This document shows positions 32,946 through 39,743 of a stretch of DNA of 64,000 bases, piece by piece (within the stretch, counting starts at the first letter, position 1; every line of letters starts with the position of its first letter). The stretch is from Nonomuraea spiralis (GTDB taxonomy: Bacteria > Actinomycetota > Actinomycetes > Streptosporangiales > Streptosporangiaceae). The translations under genes were made by a program, and so were the position numbers. Location of the stretch: the NCBI RefSeq assembly GCF_014648435.1, contig NZ_BMRC01000023.1, positions 87,724 through 151,723 on the forward strand, in the 5' to 3' direction. Below the pieces are notes generated by a model. The model made no database searches. It was given only the letters and a program-made list of their open reading frames with translations, and was not told the DNA's origin.

Positions 32946-33030
32946 GTGGTCTCCTCAGGGCAGTAGGTCATAAAATTACGCAGACCCTACCACTCAGGTA
33001 CTAACTTTCCTCAACAGGGATGGATGACGC
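32946..33030. promoter_or_regulatory. Divergent control region between wall-recycling operon and RpiR gene
   Basis: This 85-bp gap must hold both promoters. GTAGGTC (32963-32969) and GACCCTAC (32983-32990) are near-perfect inverted arms flanking an AT-rich core (ATAAAATTACG). The core supplies a -10-like TAAAAT rightward and TAATTT leftward. The arrangement suits RpiR-type repression of both transcripts from one site. Confidence 0.5.
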
Positions 33031-33915
33031 ATGGTGGAAGACGACGGCAGCCTGTTGATCCGCATCCGCGCGGCCATGCCCGCACTGCGGCCCTCGGAAC
33101 GGCGCATCGCCGAGACGTTCACCGGCGACCCGGCCGCCGCCGCCAATCTGTCCATCGCCGAACTGGCCGCCCGCTGCGACACCTCGACCACCTCGGTCGT
33201 GCGCTTCTACCAGCGCATGGGCTACGCCCACTTCAAGGACTTCCGGATCGCCCTGACCAGGGCCGCCGCCCGGGAGGAGCTGACCACGTCGAGCCTGCCG
33301 GAGGTGTCGGGCGACATCGACCGCCACGACAGCCTGGAGGGCATCGTCTCCAAGGTGGCGACGAACGAGACCCTGTCCATCGCCGACACCGCCCGCTCCC
33401 TCGACATGGACGCCCTGGCCCGCGCGGTCTCGCTGCTGCTGTCCGCGCGCCGGATCGACACCTTCGGCGTGGGCGCCAGCGCCCTGGTCGGTCTCGACCT
33501 GCAACAGAAGCTCTCGCGCATCGGGCGTACCGCGATCAACTGGCACGACTCCCACTCCGCCTGGACGTCGGCGGCCACGCTCGACGCCTCCTGCGTGACC
33601 GTCGCGGTCTCCCACACCGGCGCCACGGTGGACACCGTCGAGTTCCTGGCCATCGCCCGCCGGTCGGGCGCGGCCACGGTGGCGATCACGAACTTCCGCG
33701 ACTCGCCGCTGGCCGGCGCCGCCGACGTGACGCTGACGACGGCCGCCCGCGAGACGCAGTTCCGCTCGGGCGCCCTCGGCAGCCGCATCGCCCAGCTCAT
33801 GGTCGTCGACTGCCTGTTCACCGGCGTCGCCCAGGCCAGCTACGACGAGTCGATGGCGGCCCTGCGCAACACGTACGCGGTCGTGCACGAACGGACCGTG
33901 CACAAACGGGGGTGA
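33031..33915 (+). CDS. RpiR-family regulator with SIS domain (MurR-like)
   Basis: A 294-residue regulator. The N-terminal RpiR helix-turn-helix (about 1-80) contains LRPSERRIAETFTGDPAAAANLSIAELAARCDTSTTSVVRFYQRMGY. The C-terminal SIS phosphosugar-binding domain (about 125-270) contains RIDTFGVGASALVGLDLQQKLSRIG and VTVAVSHTGATVDTVEFLAIARR. SIS ligands are sugar phosphates; in E. coli MurR the ligand is MurNAc-6-phosphate, the intermediate between AnmK and MurQ. Divergent placement next to that operon makes it the likely local repressor. Confidence 0.9.
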   Translation: MVEDDGSLLIRIRAAMPALRPSERRIAETFTGDPAAAANLSIAELAARCDTSTTSVVRFYQRMGYAHFKDFRIALTRAAAREELTTSSLPEVSGDIDRHDSLEGIVSKVATNETLSIADTARSLDMDALARAVSLLLSARRIDTFGVGASALVGLDLQQKLSRIGRTAINWHDSHSAWTSAATLDASCVTVAVSHTGATVDTVEFLAIARRSGAATVAITNFRDSPLAGAADVTLTTAARETQFRSGALGSRIAQLMVVDCLFTGVAQASYDESMAALRNTYAVVHERTVHKRG

Positions 33916-33916
33916 T

Positions 33917-33951
33917 GTTCACAGGCCGGATTCACCTGCGGTTCACGGGGT
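33917..33951 (+). promoter_or_regulatory. PHO-box-like direct repeats before the sulfotransferase
   Basis: GTTCACAGGCC (33917-33927), ATTCACCTGCG (33930-33940) and GTTCACGGGGT (33941-33951) are direct repeats; the last two are exactly 11 bp apart. The established Streptomyces PhoP site is a tandem of 11-bp units with core GTTCACC. A -10-like TAGCTT (33959-33964 region) follows, close to the ATG at 33971. Confidence 0.5.
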
Positions 33952-33970
33952 CTGTCTAGCTTGAGGGCGC

Positions 33971-34864
33971 ATGAGCTGGAGGTACAAGGCCAACGCGACG
34001 CTCGAAGGGCTGACGGGCTACACCCTGAGCCGGCGGCTGCGCAGGGAGACGCCCAAACCGCCGCCCAAGGTGCCGCTGGAACTGCAACGGCTGCCGGGGG
34101 ACGTGGTCAGAGGGCCGGTGGACGGGGTTCACGACCGCTTGCTGCGTGAGCCCGTCTTCCTGCTGTCGTCGGTACGGTCGGGATCGACCCTGCTGCGGGT
34201 CATGCTGAACAGCCACACGCGGGTGCACTCGCCCATCGAGACGCATTTCCGCCGGATGACCGTCGGCCTGCCCACCGAGCCCGTACGGCAGGCCGCGCAA
34301 CTGCTCGGCCACACCCACAGCGACCTGGAACACCTGGTCTGGGACCGGCTGCTGCACCGGGAGCTGGGCCGCAGCGGCAAGCCGATCCTGGTGGAGAAGA
34401 CGCCGAGCAACGTGTTCGCCTGGCGGCGCATCGCGACCTGCTGGCCGGACGCCAGGTTCGTGTTCCTGCTGCGGCACCCGGCCTCGATCACGCAGTCCTG
34501 GCACGAGGCCGATCCCGGGCGGCGGCCCATGGAGGAGGCCGTACCGCGCACGCTGAGCTACATGACCTACCTCCAGGAGGCCCGTACGCATCTGACCGGG
34601 CTGACCCTGCGCTACGAGGACCTGGTCGCCCGCCCCGAAGACGAGCTGCGCCGGGTGTGCGCGTTCCTCGGCGTGCCGTGGGAGCCCGCGATGCTGGAGT
34701 ACGGCGCCCAGGACCACGGCGCGTTCGTCAAGGGCATCGGCGACTGGCGGGACAAGATCCGCGCGGGCACGGTCGTCGAGGCGCGCCCGCTGCCCACCCC
34801 GGAGGAGGTGCCCGCCGAGCTGCACGAGATCTGCCGGTTGTGGGGCTACGGCCCCTTCGCGTAG
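33971..34864 (+). CDS. Sulfotransferase-family protein
   Basis: A 297-residue PAPS-dependent sulfotransferase-type protein. The 5'-phosphosulfate loop is FLLSSVRSGSTLLRVMLNSH (about 57-76). The 3'-phosphate-binding segment is around VFLLRHPASITQSW, and the late RYEDLVARPEDELRRVCAFLGVPWE motif is typical of the Sulfotransfer family. These enzymes transfer sulfate from PAPS to carbohydrates, lipids or peptides. No hydrophobic signal is present. It is followed 68 bp later by a sulfatase, and both genes have PHO-box-like repeats upstream. The acceptor is unknown. Confidence 0.85.
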   Translation: MSWRYKANATLEGLTGYTLSRRLRRETPKPPPKVPLELQRLPGDVVRGPVDGVHDRLLREPVFLLSSVRSGSTLLRVMLNSHTRVHSPIETHFRRMTVGLPTEPVRQAAQLLGHTHSDLEHLVWDRLLHRELGRSGKPILVEKTPSNVFAWRRIATCWPDARFVFLLRHPASITQSWHEADPGRRPMEEAVPRTLSYMTYLQEARTHLTGLTLRYEDLVARPEDELRRVCAFLGVPWEPAMLEYGAQDHGAFVKGIGDWRDKIRAGTVVEARPLPTPEEVPAELHEICRLWGYGPFA

Positions 34865-34880
34865 CCGGGCCGGGGCGAGA

Positions 34881-34913
34881 GTTCGCCTCGCGTTCGCCGT
34901 GCGTTCCGGCACG
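34881..34913 (+). promoter_or_regulatory. Three perfect-period 11-bp PHO-box-like repeats before the sulfatase
   Basis: GTTCGCCTCGC (34881-34891), GTTCGCCGTGC (34892-34902) and GTTCCGGCACG (34903-34913) are contiguous 11-bp direct units. A -10-like TAGGTT (34921-34926) lies 7 bp downstream, 6 nt before the GTG, so the transcript may be leaderless. The period and GTTC core match PhoP sites; the C in place of A at position 5 is a weaker match. Confidence 0.5.
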
Positions 34914-34932
34914 GGCTCGATAGGTTGCCCCC

Positions 34933-36561
34933 GTGATCACCGGGCCCTCGCGTCGCGCCATGCTCGCCGGAACCCTCGCCTCCCTCGCCGTGCCCGCGCC
35001 TCCCGCTGAGGCGGAGGCCGGGCTCCCGCACCGGCCCAACGTCGTCGTCATCCTGGCCGACGACCTGGGCTGGGGCGAGATCGGCAGCCAGGGGCAGCGC
35101 CTGATCCACACCCCGAACCTGGACCGGCTGGCCCGGGAGGGGGTGCGCTTCACGACGGCGTACTCGGGCGCGCCGCTGTGCGCGCCCTCGCGCTGCGCCC
35201 TGCTCACCGGCCTGCACGCCGGGCACGGCACGGTCCGCGAGAACCCCGAGGGCGGCGAGCAGCGCGCGCTGACGGCCGCCGACCTCACCTTCGCCGAACT
35301 GCTCCGGCTCGCCGGCTACCGGACGGCCTGCATCGGCAAGTGGGGCTTCGGCCCCGACCGGGCCGGCCAGGACTCCCATCCCAACGCCCGCGGCTTCGAC
35401 GAGTTCTTCGGCTACATCGGGCACAAGCACGCCCACCAGTACTATCCCCGCTACCTGTGGCACAACGGCAGGAAGGTCTGGCTCGGCGGCCGTTCGTACG
35501 CGCCCGACCTGTTCCGCGAGCGGGCGGCCGACTTCATCAGGCGGCGCGGCCGGGCGCCCTTCCTGCTCTACCTCGCCGACATCTTGCCCCACTCGCCGAG
35601 CGTGGTCCCCGGCGACGCGGGCCGCTACCGCGACGAGCCCTGGAGCGGCCCCAACCGCCGGCACGCCGCGCAGGTCTCCCGCCTGGACGCCGACGTCGCC
35701 GCCCTCGTACGCACGCTGCGCGCGGAGGGCGTCGCCCGTTCCACACTCGTGTTGTTCACCAGCGACAACGGCCCCCACAGCGAGAAGGGCGTGACGCCGG
35801 AGCTGTTCGACTCCAACGGCCCGCTGCGCGGCGACAAACGCGACCTGTACGAGGGCGGCATCCGCGTCCCGCTGATCGCCTGGTCGCCCGCGCTGCGCCC
35901 GCGCGTGGAGGAGCAGCCGGTGGCCTCCTGGGACGTGCTGCCCACGCTGGCGGACCTGGCCGGGATCCCGGTCCCGGCCCACCTGGACGGCCGCTCCTTC
36001 CGCGGCCTGCTCACCGGGGCCGGCGCGCCCGCCCACGACCACCTGGTGTGGAACCGGCCGCGCAAGAGCCAGGCGATCCGGCGCGGCCGGTGGAAGGCGA
36101 TCAGGTTCGCCCCGCACATCGCCGGCGCCGGGCCCGGCGGCCGGACCGAGCTGTACGACCTGGCCGCCGACCCCGCCGAACGCCACGACCTGGCCGCCGT
36201 ACGGCCCGCCCTGGCGGGGGAGCTGCTGGCCCTGCTCGACCGGGAGATCGGGGCCGACCCGCGGACCCCGTACGGGCTGCGGGCGCGCGTACGGGACGGG
36301 CGGCTCGTCGTCACCCTGCGCAACGGCTCGGGCGTGCCCTGGCACGACGTGCGCCTCGGCGTACGGGCGCCCCACCGGCACGAGGTCCCGCCGGTCGCCC
36401 GCGTGGACCCCGGGACGGCCGCCGAGGCGACCTTCCCCCTGCCCGCCGCGGGCCCGATCGCCGGCCCGGTCACCGTACGGGCCCGCTTCCGGGCGGAGGG
36501 CCGCTCGCACACCTTCACAGTGGTCCGCGGCGGCCTGACCAGCAGAGAAGTCTCACTTTGA
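34933..36561 (+). CDS. Exported sulfatase (arylsulfatase family)
   Basis: A 542-residue sulfatase. The N-terminus SRRAMLAGTLASLAVPAPPAEA looks like a Tat signal with a twin Arg. The alkaline-phosphatase-fold core opens with NVVVILADDLGWGEIGS, giving the metal-binding Asp pair. The activation signature is CAPSRCALLTG, with Cys83 the residue converted to formylglycine; the second signature region is GYRTACIGKWGFG. Residues about 440-542 form an extra C-terminal beta domain (RVRDGRLVVTLRNGSGVPWHDVRLG). It hydrolyses sulfate esters outside the cytoplasm. The start GTG lies very close to a putative -10. A formylglycine-generating enzyme is not in the window. Confidence 0.9.
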   Translation: MITGPSRRAMLAGTLASLAVPAPPAEAEAGLPHRPNVVVILADDLGWGEIGSQGQRLIHTPNLDRLAREGVRFTTAYSGAPLCAPSRCALLTGLHAGHGTVRENPEGGEQRALTAADLTFAELLRLAGYRTACIGKWGFGPDRAGQDSHPNARGFDEFFGYIGHKHAHQYYPRYLWHNGRKVWLGGRSYAPDLFRERAADFIRRRGRAPFLLYLADILPHSPSVVPGDAGRYRDEPWSGPNRRHAAQVSRLDADVAALVRTLRAEGVARSTLVLFTSDNGPHSEKGVTPELFDSNGPLRGDKRDLYEGGIRVPLIAWSPALRPRVEEQPVASWDVLPTLADLAGIPVPAHLDGRSFRGLLTGAGAPAHDHLVWNRPRKSQAIRRGRWKAIRFAPHIAGAGPGGRTELYDLAADPAERHDLAAVRPALAGELLALLDREIGADPRTPYGLRARVRDGRLVVTLRNGSGVPWHDVRLGVRAPHRHEVPPVARVDPGTAAEATFPLPAAGPIAGPVTVRARFRAEGRSHTFTVVRGGLTSREVSL

Positions 36562-36576
36562 CGGCACGTGAATCTA

Positions 36577-36605
36577 GTGACAAAAAGTGATGACACGGCT
36601 ACTTT
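36577..36605 (+). promoter_or_regulatory. Promoter of PGRP amidase gene
   Basis: GTGACA (36577-36582) and TACTTT (36600-36605) are separated by exactly 17 bp, upstream of an RBS (GGAGAG) and the ATG at 36654. TCACTTT (36552-36558) and AAAGTGA (36584-36590) form an inverted pair around the -35. Confidence 0.5.
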
Positions 36606-36653
36606 AGGTTGACATTCTGGTGGCGAGGCATCGTCTACCAGGAGAGACACCAC

Positions 36654-37172
36654 ATGCAGCTGATCACTCGTGCCGACTGGCACGCGAAGAAGCCCAGCAC
36701 CAGCTACACGCGCCTGGCCTCCACCAAAGGCGTCAAGATCCACTACACCGGCGGCAAGGTGCCCGCCGACCTGCCCGACGCCGACAACCACGAGAAATGT
36801 GTCGACCTGGTGCGGGACATCCAGCGTATGCACATGTCCGGCGGGCGCGGCGAGACGTACATCGACCTCGGCTACAACATGGTGTGCTGCCCGCACCGGC
36901 GCACCTTCATGGGCCGCGGTCCCCACGTCCTGCCCGCCGCCAACGGCCCCGGGCTCAACTCCGGCCACTACGCCGTGCTCGCCCTGCTCGGCAACACCGG
37001 CTTCACCGAGCCCAACGACGACCTGCTCAACGCCCTCGTCGACGCCATCGAGTACCTGCGCGAGCACGGCGACGCCGGTCACGAGGTCAAGGGCCACCGG
37101 GACGGCTACGACACCGACTGCCCCGGCGACCCTCTCTACCACTGGGTACGAGGAGGCGCCGAACGCCCCTAG
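36654..37172 (+). CDS. PGRP-type N-acetylmuramoyl-L-alanine amidase domain protein
   Basis: A 172-residue single-domain protein of the amidase_2/PGRP fold. It starts MQLITRADWHAKKP, as these domains do. The zinc ligands expected are His30 in VKIHYTGG, the His in KGHRDGYDTDCPGD and the Cys/Asp of that same motif. GYNMVCCPHRRTFMGRG is the substrate-groove region. Such enzymes cut the MurNAc-L-Ala bond of peptidoglycan. There is no signal peptide, as in phage T7 lysozyme-like endolysins, so export or release is unexplained. The gene has its own promoter and is not near other prophage genes. Confidence 0.85.
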   Translation: MQLITRADWHAKKPSTSYTRLASTKGVKIHYTGGKVPADLPDADNHEKCVDLVRDIQRMHMSGGRGETYIDLGYNMVCCPHRRTFMGRGPHVLPAANGPGLNSGHYAVLALLGNTGFTEPNDDLLNALVDAIEYLREHGDAGHEVKGHRDGYDTDCPGDPLYHWVRGGAERP

Positions 37173-37705
37173 ACCAGCCGGCCCACGTGCGCCAGCGCCT
37201 GCTTCAGCAACACTCCCTGCCCGCCGGTCATCTCCTGCTGCACCGCCGGCGAGGCCGCCTCCTCCGGGGTGAACCAGACCAGGTCCAGCGCGTCCTGCCG
37301 GGGCCGGCAGTCACCGGCGACGGGCACGATGTAGGCCAGGGACACCGCGTGCTGCCGCGGATCGTGGTACGGCGTGACACCCGGCGTCGGGAAGTACTCG
37401 GCGACGGTGAAGGGCTGCGGCGAGACGGGGATGCGGGGAAGGGCCACGGGGCCGAGGTCCTTCTCCAGGTGGCGCAGCAGCGCGTCGCGGATGCGCTCGT
37501 GCAGCAGCACCCGCCCCGAGACCAGCGCCCGGCTGACCGTCCCGTCCGCCGCGATCCGCAGCAGCAGGCCCACGCGGGTCACCACGCCGGTCTCGTCCAC
37601 CCGCACCGGCACGGCGTCGAGGTAGAGGATCGGCAACTGGCCGCGCACCGATTCGAGCTCTTCGGGGGCCAGCCATCCAGGCGCGGTTTCGGTCTTTTCG
37701 GTCAT
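37169..37705 (-). CDS. NUDIX-like DUF4916 protein
   Basis: A 178-residue soluble protein (GWLAPEELESVRGQLPILYLDAVPVRVDETGVVTRVGLLLR) resembling the actinobacterial DUF4916 group, which has a degenerate NUDIX fold. The region ALVSGRVLLHERIRDALLRHLEKDLG sits where a NUDIX box helix would be, but the GX5EX7REUXEEXGU residues are not complete. Pyrophosphohydrolase activity is therefore doubtful. It converges with the amidase gene and their stops overlap. ATG at 37705 is used; the RBS is weak. Confidence 0.65.
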   Translation of the reverse strand: MTEKTETAPGWLAPEELESVRGQLPILYLDAVPVRVDETGVVTRVGLLLRIAADGTVSRALVSGRVLLHERIRDALLRHLEKDLGPVALPRIPVSPQPFTVAEYFPTPGVTPYHDPRQHAVSLAYIVPVAGDCRPRQDALDLVWFTPEEAASPAVQQEMTGGQGVLLKQALAHVGRLV

Positions 37706-37801
37706 CTGCCGATCGTATGCCCCCGACCGTCCCCGGCGCCGTACGCCCCACCGGCCGGTCACGTACCGGCGGGCCCGGCGCGACCGGGTCCGCCGGGGCG
37801 C

Positions 37802-37903
37802 TCAGCCGCGTCTGGGCGGCCGGCCGCGGCCCGCGAACCACGACGCCGTGCAGATGACCAGCACGATGCCCATGAACGGCAGGTATTCGGCGACTCTTCT
37901 CAT
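37802..37903 (-). CDS. 33-residue single-span membrane peptide of the formate dehydrogenase operon
   Basis: The ATG overlaps the NrfD-like stop in an ATGA, so the frame is translationally coupled to it. It encodes MRRVAEYLPFMGIVLVICTASWFAGRG and then a short basic tail RPPRRG before TGA. One hydrophobic helix (about 8-24) is flanked by positive residues on both sides. Small hydrophobic subunits are a recurring feature of membrane-bound redox complexes. I do not recognise a named family; a structural or assembly role in this complex is inference. Confidence 0.65.
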   Translation of the reverse strand: MRRVAEYLPFMGIVLVICTASWFAGRGRPPRRG

Positions 37904-38904
37904 CTGAGATCACGCTCCGCTCTCGACGTGGCGAGCCGCGCGAGTTGCGGCTCGACGGTGTACCGGGGGTCGTCGCCCGAGGCGATCCCGGCGTGGAAGA
38001 TCCCGAACCGGGTGCACGCCGACCCGGCCAGCAGGGCCGCGCCCGCGGCCATCGCCGCGACCCGGCTGCGGCGGCCGAGGGCCTGCCCGAGCAGGGCGCC
38101 CGTCACCGACAGCGCCATGCCCGCCTTGAGCAGGCGGCTGCGCCGCAGCGGCTCGGCGGTCATGCCCATGCGGCGCCGCATGCGGACCGTCGCCGCGCAC
38201 TCCAGGGCAGTGCCCGCCAGCGCCACCCGGCGGGCCGGGCCCGCCTGCGCGACCGGGGCGGCCAGCATGCCGAGCCCGCCCGCCGAGGCGGCGGCCGAGC
38301 CGGCGAACAGGAACGGCATCTCCCTGAACCCGTCGTGCCAGGCCGGTACGGCGGTGTCGCAGATCAGCGCGGCGGTGTAGGTCGCCAGCGCGGGCCCGGC
38401 CAGCCCGGCGCCCACGGTCGCGGCCCGGCCCAGCCGGGGGAACAGTCCGGTCAGCTCGGTGGCCGCCGCCGTCGCGGCCTGCGGCCCGTACGCGGTCAGG
38501 ATCCAGGTGCCGACGCTCATCGGCGAGGTCACCTTGAACACGCGCAACATGTTCAGGAAACGCGACGGCTTGCCCAGGTCGTGGATCAGCGCGTACAACG
38601 AGCCGCCGACCGCGCCCAGGGCGGCGACCTTGGCGGCCCGGGCCAGCGCCGGGCGTCCGGTCAGCTCGGCGGCGGCGGCCAGCGTGGAGGAGGCGCCGGC
38701 CAGGCCGCCGAGGAACAGGTAGCCGGCGATGTCGTGGTCGCTCCAGGGTGTCCGGTTCAGGACCGGCAGGCCGTAGTAGGAGCCGGCGTCCCGCTCGCCC
38801 GGCCGCAGGGAACGGCTGCCGCGGCCCGCCGAGCCCGGCGTCGCCTCGCGCTCGGTGCGCAGGTCGGGCGCGTCGTCCAGGCGAACGTCGGTCTGGCTGC
38901 TCAT
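37900..38904 (-). CDS. NrfD/PsrC-like membrane anchor and quinone-binding subunit
   Basis: A 334-residue integral membrane protein of the NrfD/PsrC family. A hydrophilic N-terminal extension (about 1-55, Arg/Asp-rich) is followed by SYYGLPVLNRTPWSDHDIAGYLFLGGLAGASSTLA, the typical start, and about eight or nine helices. Conserved HDLGKPSRFLNMLRVFKVTSPMSVGTW is a family signature. It anchors the catalytic subunits and exchanges electrons with menaquinone. It overlaps the ferredoxin-subunit gene by 4 nt. Formate dehydrogenases of the E. coli FdnI kind use a cytochrome b instead, so this is the NrfD-anchored variety. Confidence 0.87.
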   Translation of the reverse strand: MSSQTDVRLDDAPDLRTEREATPGSAGRGSRSLRPGERDAGSYYGLPVLNRTPWSDHDIAGYLFLGGLAGASSTLAAAAELTGRPALARAAKVAALGAVGGSLYALIHDLGKPSRFLNMLRVFKVTSPMSVGTWILTAYGPQAATAAATELTGLFPRLGRAATVGAGLAGPALATYTAALICDTAVPAWHDGFREMPFLFAGSAAASAGGLGMLAAPVAQAGPARRVALAGTALECAATVRMRRRMGMTAEPLRRSRLLKAGMALSVTGALLGQALGRRSRVAAMAAGAALLAGSACTRFGIFHAGIASGDDPRYTVEPQLARLATSRAERDLR

Positions 38905-39740
38905 CTGCCCCTCCTCCAGGCCGCCACGGCGATCCCGGCCAGCAGGGCCAGCGCCGCCGCGCCCGCGTGCCGCCACATCGACGGCAGGTCCGCCGTCGTC
39001 ACCACGGGGTCGGGCGGCAGGCCGTAGACCTGCGGCTCGTCCAGCAGCAGGAAGAGCGCGCCGGTGCCGCCCACGCCGTCGGCGGGGTCGTGGCCGTACA
39101 GGCGGGCCGAGGACGTGCCCGCCGCGTGCACCTGCTCCAGGCGGCGGGCGGCGCGCTCGCGCAGCTCGTCCAGCTCGCCGAACTGGATGGAGTCCGTCGG
39201 GCACGTCTTGGCGCAGGCCGGCTCCTGGCCGACCTCCAGCCGGTCGTAGCACATCGTGCACTTGGCCGCCGTGCCGCTCGCCTCGCGCCGGCCGATCACC
39301 CCGAAGGGGCAGGCGGGCACGCAGTAGCCGCAGCCGTTGCAGATGTCCTCCTGGACGACGACCGTGCCGTATTCGGTGCGGAACAGCGAGCCGGTCGGGC
39401 AGACGTCGAGGCAGGCCGCGTGCGTGCAGTGCTTGCACACGTCGGAGGCCATCAGCCAGCGGAAGTCCAGGTCACGGGCGCCGGTCTCCTGGTGGCCCAG
39501 CGGCTTGCGCTGCTCGACGAACGCGACGTGCCGCCAGGTGTCGGCGCCGAGCCCGACGGAGTTGTCGTAGGACATGCCGGTGAAGGACAGCCCGTCCTCC
39601 GGCACGGCGTTCCACTCCTTGCAGGCCACCTCGCACGCCTTGCACCCGATGCAGATGCTGGTGTCGGTGAAGAAGCCCATGCGCGGGGGCGGGTCGGCGT
39701 ACCCGGCGTCGAGCGGCGCCTGATCGAGGTCGAAGGCCAC
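38901..39740 (-). CDS. Formate dehydrogenase iron-sulfur subunit
   Basis: A 279-residue ferredoxin-like subunit with four Cys groups for four [4Fe-4S] clusters: CIGCKACEVACKEW, CKHCTHAACLDVCPTGSL, CNGCGYCVPACPFGV and CTMCYDRLEVGQEPACAKTCPTDSI. It wires electrons from the molybdenum site to the membrane subunit. A single C-terminal helix (MWRHAGAAALALLAGIAVAAWRRGR) anchors it, with basic residues on the distal side. It starts 3 nt after the large-subunit stop and overlaps the NrfD-like gene by 4 nt. Confidence 0.92.
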   Translation of the reverse strand: MAFDLDQAPLDAGYADPPPRMGFFTDTSICIGCKACEVACKEWNAVPEDGLSFTGMSYDNSVGLGADTWRHVAFVEQRKPLGHQETGARDLDFRWLMASDVCKHCTHAACLDVCPTGSLFRTEYGTVVVQEDICNGCGYCVPACPFGVIGRREASGTAAKCTMCYDRLEVGQEPACAKTCPTDSIQFGELDELRERAARRLEQVHAAGTSSARLYGHDPADGVGGTGALFLLLDEPQVYGLPPDPVVTTADLPSMWRHAGAAALALLAGIAVAAWRRGR

Positions 39741-39743
39741 GGC

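Noticed and set aside
36609..36614. TTGACA as the -35 of the amidase gene
   Set aside because: No acceptable -10 lies 16-18 bp downstream; the GTGACA-17-TACTTT pair just upstream is a better promoter.
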